From positions 573,501-637,500 of the forward strand of contig JAMWET010001633.1 in the NCBI GenBank assembly GCA_024036415.1: 64,000 bases of DNA, in the 5' to 3' direction. A program made the position numbers and the translations under genes. Numbering within the stretch: the first letter of the stretch is position 1; every line of letters starts with the position of its first letter. Below the pieces are notes generated by a model that searched no databases, was not told the origin of the DNA, and was given only the letters and a program-made list of their open reading frames with translations. The DNA is from Prochilodus magdalenae. Taxonomy: Eukaryota > Chordata > Actinopteri > Characiformes > Prochilodontidae. Below are positions 36,901 through 49,604 of this stretch, piece after piece.

Positions 36901-38180
36901 TATAACTGTACAGAATTGTTTTTAACCAATTTAAGTTTGTAATCATTATTATTCATCAATGGATGTAGAATCTTTTAGGGTTGAGAATTATTCTGTGCAT
37001 GGACAACTCAGGGCTAAGTATGCATGCTCCAAACTATATATATGAGCCAAGTACATTTTTTGCACACAAGGAACTGTTATACTGTTATACATATATATCA
37101 CAATGGGTTTATAAATATATACATAATATAAAATGTGTGGGACAGTGAACGTGAACTAGATATCAGTAGAGGTTTTAGCATGAAGTCATACTCACTATAA
37201 CATACTTATGTACACTACAATAAATAAGAACAGCATACATGTGCAACTAATGAATGTGAGAAGGATCTCCTCGTTCATTTTATTCAAAATAATAACGAGA
37301 GTTGTGTCTCTAAGGGTTTGGCACAGTGATGACACTGGGATGTCATGCTGAGGTCAACACAGGTCATTATATGCCTTAACACGACAACAAAAAAAAATCA
37401 CACCAAGGTGCAGCGATGTGTTGTAATTTGCTCAATTTCTGTTTGTACAGCGCATGTGAAAACATCACTGCCTATCTATTTTTAATGGGCTGCCTGTCTC
37501 GTAAAGCTTTTAACCCTTATTTTCTGCCTGGTGCACTTTACACAGGGGGAGTTTATGAGTTTTGATTGGATGATATTTTGGACCACGGGAAGAATGATGA
37601 CAGTCCTTTCATGGCTGAATGTGATGTGATGCCAAAATAAACTACAATGAATTTGTTATTCTTGCAGTGAGCACAAAGCAGCGAAAGCCCCACCAGCCAA
37701 ACGCCTTTGGAGGGATGTGTTGGGTACCCTCCTGGTTGCCATGGAAACAGACTCAGCAAGCGCGTGACTGGAAATGCTGAGAGGTTTTGCGCGCTCCTCC
37801 CTGGCGACTGACGGACGGGGTCGAGCGCTGTGTGAGCGTCCAGATTCAACCGGCACGCTCCCTTACCACAGAGGGCCGAGCGAGGTTACAGTCCTGCATA
37901 TGCAAGTGGAACTAGAATGTACAAGTCTATTAGAGGAGTGCAGAAACTAAGCACAGGAGAAAACCCGAGAAGTTTGGCCATTACACACTGAAAGTGATGC
38001 ATTCACACGTTTGAATCGATTCCACATGCAATTATGTGCAAAAGTCCAAAACAGAACAGATTTTTTTTCCAGGCAATTACGCAGAAGCCTCAACAAATAA
38101 ATGTATTACACTAATCATCAGAATAATAGTTGCACACAGAAGCAATCAAGGCGACAGGGAAAAAATTGGTGGGTAGGTTT
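36900..38180. other. Intergenic sequence with a CpG-rich patch
   Basis: AT-rich to 37550. 37550-37880 is GC-richer, with CpGs and an RFX-type X-box. The minus strand has two overlapping open frames (66 and 98 codons) in this patch with no family I recognise. It could be a first exon or promoter of an unseen gene, but I cannot support that. Confidence 0.35.
37735..37748. promoter_or_regulatory. RFX X-box motif
   Basis: gttgccatggaaac fits the X-box consensus GTHNYYATRRNAAC with no mismatch. X-boxes bind RFX factors in promoters of ciliary and some neuronal genes. The motif lies in the CpG-richer patch at 37680-37880. Confidence 0.55.
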
Positions 38181-38720
38181 AAGACTGTGAGACATGCAAA
38201 TAATTCAAGTTTCACACACGGCCACGCATGTGATGTAAGCAAGGATGGTCCCTGTACCTGACTGACCCAACAACCATGATTTCAGATATTCAGCGAGCAG
38301 TGATGCCCTCCATGAGTCATCCTGTTACTGCCAGCACCGTTGGCAGGCAGCTGCACGACGCATGGCTATATGCACACAGACCCTTACAATGACTGTCCTT
38401 AACACCACGTTAACATCACCAAAGACTGCTATGGTGTCATGCCAGACTGTCATGGAGTGACTCAGGAGGCTGTGAGCCATCTTCAGTGAAAATCTGCAGG
38501 AACTGTGTGAGGATATTCAAGCTGCATGGGATGGATTATCACAGGACACCATTAGGAACCTCTATAGGAATTCCATGCTGAGGTGTCTGGAATGTTGTGT
38601 TAGCAAACATGGCAGCCTGACATTATACTAAAAGTGAATGGCTACTTCTGTATGTGTAGCTCAATAAATATTGCCCATATCAGCCTAAATCTATCATATT
38701 TATTGTTGCTGGTAATCTGT
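38180..38720 (+). pseudogene. Tc1/Tc3-type transposase remnant, family B, copy 2
   Basis: Codes in broken frames for ISDIQRAVMPSMSHPVTAST, VGRQLHDAWLYAHRPLQ and a LSLTP block, the end of the DNA-binding region of a Tc1/Tc3-type transposase. After a deletion of the catalytic middle come DIQAAWDGLSQDTIRNLY and a VSKHGSLTLY-like end. Stops and the deletion make it a pseudogene. Confidence 0.82.
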
Positions 38721-40300
38721 ATCTTCCTTCCGTATAGCATCGCAATTCAACACTTCCATCTGCGTGCAAGTATTCTTTAAGGAGTGTACACAAAGTAGTA
38801 GATGCATATGAGGGCAAACAGGGGCAGATCCCTTGCATATTATGCACTGAAGCAGACTCATCAACTGCATCCAGATCGGCCCTTGGTGTACAGCAGCATT
38901 CTGAATCAGCCACAGAGCAGTTTGTATGTTATACAGGATGGTCAAATCTGTGTTTGTTTCCATGCAGCTTGGATGAATAAGGGTCCAAATGGTGACATAG
39001 ATGAGTGCTGCCTGTATGAAAGGCAGTTATGTGCTTCAGCACTTCCATTTTTTAAGTTTAGGCTTAAAAACTCAAGCAGTGATGAAATCAGTGGGGGTCT
39101 GTGAGATAACAGAGAGATGAAAGCGAGAACAGCGGGATTAGACAGACGAGTGCTGTCAATATGGTGCAGTTATGCTATTTTCGTCCAAAGATTAATCTCC
39201 TCCTACCATATTTATTGTTTGTAGCTTTGTAAGTTGTAGTGAAGTCAGAGGGTGTCTGTAACATGATGGTGGAATGAAATGAAGAATAGCAGGCTCAGTA
39301 GACGAGTGCTGTATGTTTTGGATCAGCAGATTAATCATTGTGAGGGTTTCAATGGGAGTATGGAGGGATGAAAGAAAAGAACAGCCGTGCTGTCAGTATG
39401 AAATGTAGTTGCATTCTTAGAATCAAACGATGGATTACCAGGTTTGTTGTTTGTAGCATGATCATTCAAACAGCAGAGAAATCATCAGGTTTCTATAGGA
39501 GGATGGAGGGATCAGAGAAAGGATAGCTAGAAGGCTAGATTTTAGACTATGGCTGGATAAAGCGAACCATGCTCTCATTCAGAGTCACCAATTTTTCTGA
39601 GAAAAATGTCTTGAGGAGTTGTACAAGTGTGAGGAACCTTTTTAGCCCACCTAACATAAACATACTATCTCGATTCTTCTCAAATCCGTTTTGTAGTCCA
39701 GGATTTTCTGGAAAGTTTTGACAGTAATAACCAAAAAATAACCCAAAAATCTATTTAACATTTATTGAACATTTATTTATTGAACAGTTGAACAGTTGAA
39801 AGTCAGTCTCATTGAGCTATGAAGCTTTCGGTCGCTTTCCTGGACCAGACATATCTCATAAGCATATCTTCTATTTAATATTGAAGAGAGAGAGAGAGAG
39901 TAAATCATTAAATCACAATCATGTGCTGATGTTATTATGACTCCCTGTGATACTTGTAGCTGCATTTGCTCCCATGATTCACTCTTACAAAAAAAGTGAC
40001 CTCTGATAAAAACACTTTTCACCACTCAAAGACTGAACACTTCTATAACAATAGAACAGTGGTAACCAAACAGGCCTACATGGGGGTACTCATTTCACCA
40101 GTCCCAATGGACACTTCTAGTGCTTGCTTCAGATCTGTATGATAGTTTCTGATCTGATGTAGGAGTTGAGCTTGGTATTCTCCTCCCTCTCTCTCAAATA
40201 TGAAAGTTATAAATACCATTTACCTGATAAGACTAGATTAAATGGTCTACCAGGCTTAGCACAGTTTTTGAAAAGCCCATTATTTTGAAAGTCCTTTCTT
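38720..40300. other. Intergenic sequence without a recognisable gene
   Basis: Unremarkable apart from a loosely repeated ~150-bp unit at 39080-39540 (agacgagtgctgt, gattaatc, tttgttgtttgtag) and a short GA run at 39888-39900. Confidence 0.5.
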
Positions 40301-40304
40301 TCCC

Positions 40305-40640
40305 AATGTTCATTCATTCATTTATTCATTCATTCCTTTATTCATCTTCTGAGCCATTTATTCTTCCGGTCACATGGGGTGCTGGAGCCTATCCCAGCTC
40401 TCACTGGGTGGAGACACCCTGGACAGGCTCTCAGTCAATTAGGGACATATTGGGAGCAGTTTAGCATCTCCAAACCCCTCTCCCTCTGAGCACCCAAAGG
40501 AAACCCAAAGAGACACAGGGAGATCATGCAAACTTCATGCAAAACATGCACATGGAAAAGACCCCAGGATGCCCTGGGCTGGGAATCGAACCCAGTGCCT
40601 TCTTGCTATGAGGCAACAGTGACACCCACTGTGCTGACGG
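40305..40640 (-). mobile_element. tRNA-derived SINE, family B, near full length
   Basis: On the minus strand the head reads cagcacagtgggtgtcactg, ttgcctcatagcaagaagg and box B ggttcgattcc (plus 40582-40592). The body has catgatctccctgtgtctct and gctggagcctatcccagct (plus sense), and the tail is an attcattcattt run. Partial copies lie at 3425-3665 and 11272-11384. Confidence 0.82.
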
Positions 40641-41179
40641 TTTCCTAGCATGACTTAATAAAACACTTAACCTGTTTCTCCCAGAATGGACCATTTTTCC
40701 AGAAATCTGCATTGTTTCAAGAATAAAACCGATTACTATAGAGTTCCCATCCTAAGCTGTTGACAGTTCCTGACACTGAAATCTATCTTATGCAGTCAAG
40801 GGATGGAAATAGGAAGAGACACAAAATAGAAACCTGACAGACCGGCCAGTAGCATAGCCTCCCACTCTTTCTGAGTTGAGAGTAAAGATGGCAGCGCTAG
40901 ATAAGTAGGCTTGCCTCTAGCTCTATTGAGCACCAATACAATGTGTAAAAACATGCCGCCAAGGCTGCCAGATCTATGAAACACATTCCGGTTTCAGCAT
41001 GTCAGTCTCCTGCTTCAAATCCCATCAAGCCAGCATTCCAGCCGCTGAAAAGGAGAGGAAAGCAAGGAGCCCTTCAAGCCAGGAACCACAGATGGTTTCT
41101 GAAATGGGTTGGCAAAACAAGCTGGGAAGAAGGTGACAGTGCACCGAAGCTTCAGTGCTAACTTTTCCTCTGCTGAGTT

Positions 41180-41660
41180 CATTCATTCTGAGCCTTGCGC
41201 TAACTCAAAAACGAAGAATGATAAAATGGCATGTCCATAATAAGTTTCCATTCTGGCACTCTGCTAATCCAAGCTGCTTGAGGGTACAAAAAGACGTGTG
41301 GAATTAATTCAGGAGGCCACCGTACCTGCCTAGCACAGGCATGTGTCAGAGTAAAAATAAAGATTCTAAGGACGTCATTAGCCTCGGCTCCAATTACAGG
41401 CTGTCTCACTGGAGGTTTTTAAAACTCGCAGCCCACAGAGTCGTATCAAACGGTGAAGCAACGAAGAGTCTCATAAAGGACAGAACAGGGGGTCACGGGG
41501 TGCCATAATATCTGTCTCAGACAGAGCTGAAATTGGCTCTCCACCAGTTACAACCGCCTTAACTGGTCATTAAGTCCCAGCCACCATGACCTTTGGTCTG
41601 GTGGTAGGGTCATTATTCGAGAGGCCACGCTGACGTAAAGCCATGGTCTGAGCGATGATG
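41180..41660. other. Unique stretch, possible conserved non-coding element
   Basis: Balanced composition, no repeat resemblance, and several homeodomain-like and nuclear-receptor-like motifs (ggaattaattcagg, ccatgacctttgg). Candidate only. Confidence 0.3.
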
Positions 41661-41846
41661 CCTTTTGGTCTTTTGTGCCTCAGCTAGTTTACAATGTAAA
41701 GGAGGTAACTAAGTCAGACTTGTTCATAAAGCTAAGTTAAAACAACCTGCATCCGAGTCATGAGATACAACAGACCTCTAAGACCATACTTAAAAACAGA
41801 AATTAGAAGCCCTGCTAGAAAAACTGACATAGACCAGTATGGCTTG

Positions 41847-42430
41847 CAGTGGAGGGCGAAGCACACAGTCCATATACTTGAGTTAAAGTAGAGATACCCA
41901 AGGTAAAATATTCCTCCAGTGTCAGTAGAAGCACCTGCCTTTAGTCCTCCACTGGAGTAACAGTACTGAAGTATTTACCTTAAAATGTACTTAAGTATGG
42001 AGAGTAACAGGAGCATGATTTATTACGGCTCTAATGTTCTATTATCATTTCTGGAACAAGACTCCTAATCAGCTCACTGATGGTGAGGAGACTCTACTGT
42101 CTCTCAGTCCACCAGTCTTTAATAGAAGGCCATTAATTAGATGTCTATTTAAATGTTTATATGCACAGAACAATGAAGAAGAACAGGTTCCAATAGCTAG
42201 AACCAAGCTCTGTCCATTGTACTCTGATTGGTGGGACATTTCACACTTCTCTCGTTTGGACATGTTATGTTTTTATGTACACATAGGCCATAATGCAGGT
42301 GGATATTATTTACATATGGTAGACATAATGTGGAAGATATTAGATTTTGAAATGTATTGGAGTAGAAAGTAGAAACCAAAATAGATATAATATTTTGGTG
42401 AAGATACTCGATAAACTACTTACAATACAC
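41847..42430 (+). mobile_element. MITE with CAGTGG ends, copy 2
   Basis: Shares with 13635-14645 (reversed), 47800-48040 and 56260-57178 the blocks gtacttaagtatggagagta, acaggagcatgatttatta, ggctctaatgttctattatc and tagaaggccattaattag. The right end is poorly defined. Confidence 0.7.
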
Positions 42431-42469
42431 TAACTTATTACATTGACTTTATTACTGTCTAATAATGAC

Positions 42470-44977
42470 GGTTGGTCATGAACAAAACCAGGACATGTTG
42501 TGTTTTGGATGTTTTGGTAAAGTAGCTTTACTTGACTTGAATAGCTTATAAATAAATAGATAGCTCAGGTGCACCTGTTGGCTATCTGTGTGTGAAACGT
42601 TGTGTTGAGCTGCTGGCAATCAATAAGGGGTGACGACAGGGGTTGGGGGTTGGGGGTGCCAGAAAAACAATTCACACCTTACCACATCAGAAATTATGAT
42701 GATAAACGTCTTCATTTCGAACAGGCCTGAACAACAGACACAATAAAGCACCATTCAAACACAATAGAAACAATGCTGACCTGCTTGCTCAACCACACCG
42801 AAGAAGCCGAAGTGGAAATGGCTTCTTATAGTGACTATGGAAAGAGGTTCAACTAAATCCTGAAATGAACTGGCAACCAGTGAAGCGGTGTAATGCATTC
42901 ATTTCTGTAGGTAACTGTAGGTGCTACAGTAAGGAATGCATGATATCAATGTCTAATTGTCAAATGGTTAGAAAGATGGAAACAGTCTGAGCAGTGTTTT
43001 TTGTTGTTGTTGTTTTTTATTATCAAATGTGATGCACAGACTTCATGCCCAAACACATGAGAATGATTGGCATAGATAACTGCATGTGCTGTTAATAAGG
43101 TGGAATAAACTAAAATAAGATTTTTCCTGGCTTGACTGATAAGCCATCCATCTCCTAATGCCCTAAAGACAGTTCTTAGGAGACATTAAGAAGCAGTTAT
43201 CATTAGGGTTCATAAGACAGTTGTAAGTGTAAGTTGTCTATTGTAATGGTCACTTTAAGGCAGGTGCAGTGAGCATGTGCATGGTGGTGAGCCAGAGCGA
43301 ATAATGGAGAGTGTGGAGGGAAGCGCGGGAGAGTATGTGCATGTGGTGGACTGTACTAGTTTGTAGTCTGGGCTCTCCAACTGGGGTTATCTGGGAACTT
43401 GTGACGAGTGAAGTCACAACTGGCTGGAAGCTAAGTATCCACCTCTCTACGAGAGCACCCACCTAACACTATACTTCAATTCGTTACACTATGCATGCGA
43501 ACATCATACTTCCAAATTTTTTCAGGAGCCTATACAGTGAGAAGAGAGTGGGCCCTACTATAGAACCTTGCAGGACACCTCAAGTTACAGGGACCGAGGA
43601 GAAAAATAAGCAGCCAGTGTTCATAATGTCCTGTATTCACGGGGTTCAAACACTTTGAATATTCACCCTAACAAGCTGGTCTACCAGTGCAGTTATGCTG
43701 TGTCCTGGTTTGGTGTTTCATGTGCAGATCTCAATATGAAGCCATACTGTGATGCCTGAATACAGATACATCGCACAAACTGGCTTACTGGAAGTAAGCT
43801 TAATTCTCCGTGTCCTACAGGTCAATGGCTAAATATTCTCCGTTTACTGTGAGGTGACTTGCGTTTAATGTTCAGCCTGAGCGCTTTGGTTACTGCACAG
43901 TTGGATCAGAGGCAGTATAAAAGTTAAGCTCTCACAGAAAGTACCCGTCTTCTGCTGTGAGACCTAGAGTAGCCCGTTTACCAGGACTTATCTGCTGGAT
44001 GCTGGCGCCACTGCAGGATTAAATCCCTGACACGGTCAGAGTTAATCCAATCAAGAAAAACCCCTGCTGAGAATAAAATGGCATTAAATGATCAGTTCGG
44101 TGGGAAATGGTTGTTTTGATTGGCTGATGGAGCATCTTTCTTTTTCTCAGAACCCAGGTGCAATGGTGGTTAATGGAGCTTCCGAATTCTAGGACCAGAA
44201 TGGAAGAAATGGCCAGAAACCAGAGGCTTGAAGTAAAGCATGTTTTAAACCTGGCCATGAATACCTGGAGTGAAGAAAATAATGAAACGTCATGTGAAGT
44301 ACTTATAATCATCAGACAATTTATTAGACACCTACCAGACAGCACTAACACCTACCTTGTTGGTTGAGTTTGGTCATCAGTAGTGAACAGAGACACAGTT
44401 TGGATCATGAATATCAAGTGGCTCTACAATAATTCTCAATTTCCGAGGTGGAATAATGTAATTATTAGTGTTTCTCTGGGACTCGTCTAAACTTGCCATG
44501 TCATTCATTTTTATGGATTGCACATTCCAATGTCAGGAAAGATTCCTGCACTTTTTACCTTCTTTAAAATGAGCAGATTTACTGAGCGAAGCACTAAGTA
44601 CAGACGGTCTGGTTACTGGGTTATCTACTAAGACCTTCTGCTGTATTTGAATTAATAAATGACCAGAGCAAAATACAGTACAACCACATGTCATATCAGA
44701 AAGTAAAGACATCTGATCATGTCTAGTCTACTGTCTAAGGTTGTAAGACTGCTGTAAGAGTATTTTAAGATTGTATGTCTATTTTAAGACTGTTTGCTTG
44801 TTCCACATGATTATATGTAGTATAATTGTCTAATTTCTTGCCAGAAGAAGCAACAATGACTTGACAAAATTTAAAAAACATCCAGAAATAGATGATTAAA
44901 TCGTTTTGACACTTTGCCATAACAATGTGAAAATGAGAAATAGTGCCTAGATATAGAGACCAGATTTATATTTGCCC
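42470..44977. other. Intergenic sequence without a recognisable gene
   Basis: Nothing definite. Around 43500-43630 a fragment (gagtgggccctactatagaa, ccttgcaggacacctcaag) resembles a dispersed fish repeat. Confidence 0.5.
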
Positions 44978-47770
44978 TCGCTGTAAGTAGTGTGTTGGTG
45001 TACAGTAACTCAGTAAGTGTAATGCGTTAGTGTGCTGTAAGTAGCGTGTTGGTGTACAGTATCTCAGTAAGTGTAATGCGTTAGTGTGCTGTAAGTAGTG
45101 TGTTGGTGTACAGTAACTCAGTAAGTGTAATGCGTTAGTGTGCTGTAAGTAGCGTGTTGGTGTACAGTATCTCAGTAAGTGTAATGTGTTAGTGTGCTGT
45201 AAGTAGCGTGTTGGTGTACAGTATCTCAGTAAGTGTAATGTGTTAGTGTGCTGTAAGTAGCGTGTTGGTGTACAGTATCTCAGTAAGTGTAATGCGTTAG
45301 TGTGCTGTAAGTAGTGTGTTGGTGTACAGTATCTCAGTAAGTGTAATGCGTTAGTGTGCTGTAAGTAGTGTGTTGGTGTACAGTATCTCAGTAAGTGTAA
45401 TGCGTTAGTGTGCTGTAAGTAGTGTGTTGGTGTACAGTAACTCAGTAAGTGTAATGCGTTAGTGTGCTGTAAGTAGTGTGTTGGTGTACAGTATCTCAGT
45501 AAGTGTAATGCGTTAGTGTGCTGTAAGTAGTGTGTTGGTGTACAGTATCTCAGTAAGTGTAATGCGTTAGTGTGCTGTAAGTAGTGTGTTGGTGTACAGT
45601 AACTCAGTAAGTGTAATGCGTTAGTGTGCTGTAAGTAGTGTGTTGGTGTACAGTATCTCAGTGAGTGTAATGCGTTAGTGTGCTGTAAGTAGTGTGTTGG
45701 TGTACAGTATCTCAGTGAGTGTAATGCGTTAGTGTGCTGTAAGTAGTGTGTTGGTGTACAGTAACTCAGTGAGTGTAATGCGTTAGTGTGCTGTAAGTAG
45801 TGTGTTGGTGTACAGTAACTCAGTGAGTGTAATGCGTTAGTGTGCTGTAAGTAGTGTGTTGGTGTACAGTAACTCAGTGAGTGTAATGCGTTAGTGTGCT
45901 GTAAGTAGCGTGTTGGTGTACAGTAACTCAGTAAGTGTAATGCGTTAGTGTGCTGTAAGTAGCGTGTTGGTGTACAGTAACTCAGTAAGTGTAATGCGTT
46001 AGTGTGCTGTAAGTAGCGTGTTGGTGTACAGTAACTCAGTAAGTGTAATGCGTTAGTGTGCTGTAAGTAGCGTGTTGGTGTACAGTAACTCAGTAAGTGT
46101 AATGTGTTAGTGTACTGTAAGTAGCGTGTTGGTGTACAGTAACTCAGTAAGTGTAATGTGTTAGTGTATTGTAAGTAGTGTGTTGGTGTACAGTAACTCA
46201 GTAAGTGTAATGTGTTAGTGTGCTGTAAGTAGTGTGTTGGTGTACAGTAACTCAGTAAGTGTAATGTGTTAGTGTGCTGTAAGTAGTGTGATGGTGTACA
46301 GTAACTCAGTAAGTGTAATGTGTTAGCGTACTGTAAGTAGTATGTTGGTGTACAGTACCTCAGTAAGTGTAATGCGTTAGCGTGCTGTAAGTAGTGTGTT
46401 GGTGTACAGTAACTCAGTAAGTGTAATGCGTTAGCGTGCTGTAAGTAGTGTGTTGGTGTACAGTAACTCAGTAAGTGTAATGCGTTAGCGTGCTGTAAGT
46501 AGTGTGTTGGTGTACAGTAACTCAGTAAGTGTAATGCGTTAGCGTGCTGTAAGTAGTGTGTTGGTGTACAGTAACTCAGTAAGTGTAATGCGTTAGCGTA
46601 TTGTAAGTAGTGTGTTGGTGTACAGTAACTCAGTAAGTGTAATGCGTTAGTGTGCTGTAAGTAGTGTGTTGGTGTACAGTAACTCAGTAAGTGTAATGCG
46701 TTAGTGTGCTGTAAGTAGTGTGTTGGTGTACAGTAACTCAGTAAGTGTAATGCGTTAGTGTGCTGTAAGTAGTGTGTTGGTGTACAGTAACTCAGTGAGT
46801 GTAATGCGTTAGTGTGCTGTAAGTAGTGTGGGTGTACAGTAACTCAGTGAGTGTAATGCGTTAGTGTGGTGTAAGTAGTGTTGGTGTACAGTAACTCAGT
46901 GAGTGTAATGCGTTAGTGTGGTGTAAGTAGTGTGTTGGTGTACAGTAACTCAGTGAGTGTAATGCGTTAGTGTGCTGTAAGTAGTGTGTTGGTGTACAGT
47001 AACTCAGTGAGTGTAATGCGTTAGTGTGCTGTAAGTAGTGTGTTGGTGTACAGTAACTCAGTGAGTGTAATGCGTTAGTGTGCTGTAAGTAGTGTGTTGG
47101 TGTACAGTATCTCAGTAAGTGTAATGCGTTAGTGTGCTGTAAGTAGTGTGTTGGTGTACAGTATCTCAGTAAGTGTAATGCGTTAGTGTGCTGTAAGTAG
47201 TGTGTTGGTGTACAGTATCTCAGTAAGTGTAATGCGTTAGTGTACTGTAAGTAGTGTGTTGGTGTACAGTAACTCAGTAAGTGTAATGCGTTAGTGTGCT
47301 GTAAGTAGTGTGTTGGTGTACAGTATCTCAGTAAGTGTAATGCGTTAGTGTGCTGTAAGTAGTGTGTTGGTGTACAGTATCTCAGTAAGTGTAATGCGTT
47401 AGTGTGCTGTAAGTAGTGTGTTGGTGTACAGTAACTCAGTAAGTGTAATGCGTTAGTGTAGTGTAAGTAGTGTGTTGGTGTACAGTAACTCAGTAAGTGT
47501 AATGCGTTAGTGTACTGTAAGTAGTGTGTTGGTGTATAGTATCTCAGTAAGTGTAATGCGTTAGTGTACTGTAAGTAGTGTGTTGGTGTACAGTAACTCA
47601 GTAAGTGTAATGCGTTAGTGTACTGTAAGTAGTGTATTGGTGTACAGTAACTCAGTAAGTGTAATGCGTTAGTGTACTGTAAGTAGTGTGTTGGTGTACA
47701 GTATCTCAGTAAGTGTAATGCGTTAGTGTGCTGTAAGTAGTGTGTTGGTGTACAGTAAATCAGTAAATAA
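44978..47770. repeat. 54-bp satellite array
   Basis: About 51 head-to-tail units of gtgtgttggtgtacagtaac tcagtaagtgtaatgcgtta gtgtgctgtaagta. Units differ at a few positions (aac/atc, agt/gag, gcg/gtg, gtg/gcg) and like variants cluster, a sign of block duplication. Because 54 is a multiple of three and one minus frame lacks stops, a repetitive 306-codon frame (46861-47781) appears. It repeats an 18-residue unit (TPTHYLQYTNALHLLSYC) and is not considered a gene. Confidence 0.97.
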
Positions 47771-47799
47771 TATGTTAGCATACATGGGATTCTGGGGGT

Positions 47800-48040
47800 C
47801 TTTTTACTTCAACTAAACTGAACTAGTCTTGTTCCAGAAATGATAATAGGCTGTTAGAGTCACAATAAATCACCCTACTGTTACTCTCCATACTTAAGTA
47901 CATTTAAAAGTAAATACTTAAGTAGTTTTACTCCAGTGGAGGTCTTAAGGGAGGAGCTTCTACTTTTACTGAAGGACTATTTACTATGAATATCTCTACT
48001 TTAACCCAACCATATGGTTTCTGTACTTCAACCACCACTG
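47800..48040 (-). mobile_element. MITE with TCCACCACTA-type end, copy 3 (truncated)
   Basis: Ends aaccaccactga and carries the gataataggctgttagagtc, ctgttactctccatacttaa and tctactttaaccc blocks of the family. It is cut off at the edge of the 54-bp satellite. Confidence 0.7.
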
Positions 48041-48045
48041 ATTAT

Positions 48046-49190
48046 TTGAAGTTAAAATGTTAAATAAGCTGAAATAATATAAAAGTATGATGAACTTTAT
48101 TACACTAGATAAACAGCGCACTGTCAAGCTTTAGAATGTGTAATTTGAGTAGGGCGATTATCATCATAGTATTTTTAACTCCTATGTATCAAAAGTGCAA
48201 AAGACAGTCTTATTATGGACACTCAAGTTAAGTTAAATCGCTACAGTCACTTTTCAACTTCAAAATTAGGTTTGTGACAGCGCAGAACCTCAGTAAGTTT
48301 GCCCCACAGTTAACATGGTCTATCCTCGATCGACCATCTCTCATGGAAGCTCCTTTTGTAGAAGCGTTTTTGACTCTTTGGTCTCCTGAATAATAACTCT
48401 GGGGAGTGAAAAGGCCACTGTGTCACAGCAAGACCAAGCTGATTGATCAGCGGCGGCTTAACCGGACGTGCCTTCGCCTAATGTTGATGCTAGACGCACT
48501 CGAAAGCGGTCGCTCAGCGTGAGGAGCTTTATCGACTGGCACCTTTGGGCTTGAGAGGTCGTCGGAGAGAAGGTGCGAGCTTCCTGAAGGCTGCGTGTGC
48601 AGCCGAGCGGGTCCCCGTATCCGTTTCACTATTGATCACCGGGATTCTCGTCCACTTAATGAGGCCGGCGCCCTCTCATCCCAGCCAGAGGAGTTCAAAG
48701 AGGAAACTGTCAATCACCACTGGGCAGAGAGGTGGAACAAAAACAAAAAGAGAAAAACGAATCTGAGATAAACCGTAGCAGGATACTCCAACATCTTTCA
48801 TATGGTGTAGCATAGATACAGAAGATATAGATTAATTATTATTAATTATTATTAATCTATAGCTTCCGTATCTATGCTACACCAACAACAATCCCGCCAC
48901 TACACAGGAAGTCCCCTATGTTTCAGGAGGTGTTTGAGCAGATAAGATAATCCACTTGCATCAGGACAGGGTAAAGGTCAAAGGGAAATACACCAGCCGC
49001 AAGGCCTGGTAGACCACCAAAACTGTTCTTATCAGATAAACAGCACTCAAAGCTTTCATCTTTGAAAGGGATGAGAAATCCACACGTCTTTCTCTCCATC
49101 CATGTTCGGTAGAAGATAATTACCTGACCAGAAGCCCTCACTGAAATAAAGAAATCTAACACACATCAAACAAGGAAGCTGCTCCTGTTC
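48046..49190. other. Intergenic; contains a GC-rich unique block and a palindrome
   Basis: 48430-48720 is unusually CpG-rich for this interval. The palindrome at 48804-48883 is listed separately. No gene can be supported. Confidence 0.4.
48804..48883. repeat. Near-perfect 33-bp inverted repeat
   Basis: Arms 48804-48836 and 48851-48883 pair at 31 of 33 positions around a 14-base AT loop. The outer part (tgctacaccaaca) resembles a piece of SINE family A, so the palindrome may derive from an inverted SINE fragment. Confidence 0.9.
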
Positions 49191-49390
49191 TCAGAACAAT
49201 GGATTGGCCACCCCAGAGTCCAGACCCTTACATCAATGAATGTGTTTGGATCCTGAGAAGACAAAGTCTGGTCTGCTAAGAACTTTGGAGGTGTGGCTGC
49301 AGATTTGTTTGAGAAACTGAAAGTGAGTCTCCGGAATATAATGGAGGCTGTTATAAGGGTAATGGCTAAACAGTGAAAACAATGGTACTG
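49190..49390 (+). pseudogene. Tc1-type transposase fragment
   Basis: Reads caatggattggccaccccag then agtccagacccttacatcaa, the WPxQSPD block of Tc1 transposases, followed by a degraded tail (ggaggtgtggctgcagattt). Related to 25115-25270. Confidence 0.65.
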
Positions 49391-49604
49391 TATATAGTTG
49401 AGGCATATTATGTGTTGAATATACTGTTACTGCCCAAAGAAAAAAACCTACATTTTTAATTTATTACTCTCGAGCGCCAGCCTTGACTGACACTGGACTC
49501 GTAGAAATGATCAAAAGTCACTTACAGTAAACTCTCTTTACATTAACTTACAGTAAAAGGTATGAAAGCATTTTCTTTATGCTGTAAAGTTACCATTTTG
49601 GAGA

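Noticed and set aside
37553..37856. Overlapping minus-strand open frames (66 and 98 codons) near the X-box
   Set aside because: No recognisable protein family or splice sites; GC-rich sequence opens frames by chance. Only the motif is reported.
46861..47781. 306-codon minus-strand open frame
   Set aside because: It is a frame through the 54-bp satellite, stop-free only because the unit is a multiple of three; no start context, domain or non-repeat part.
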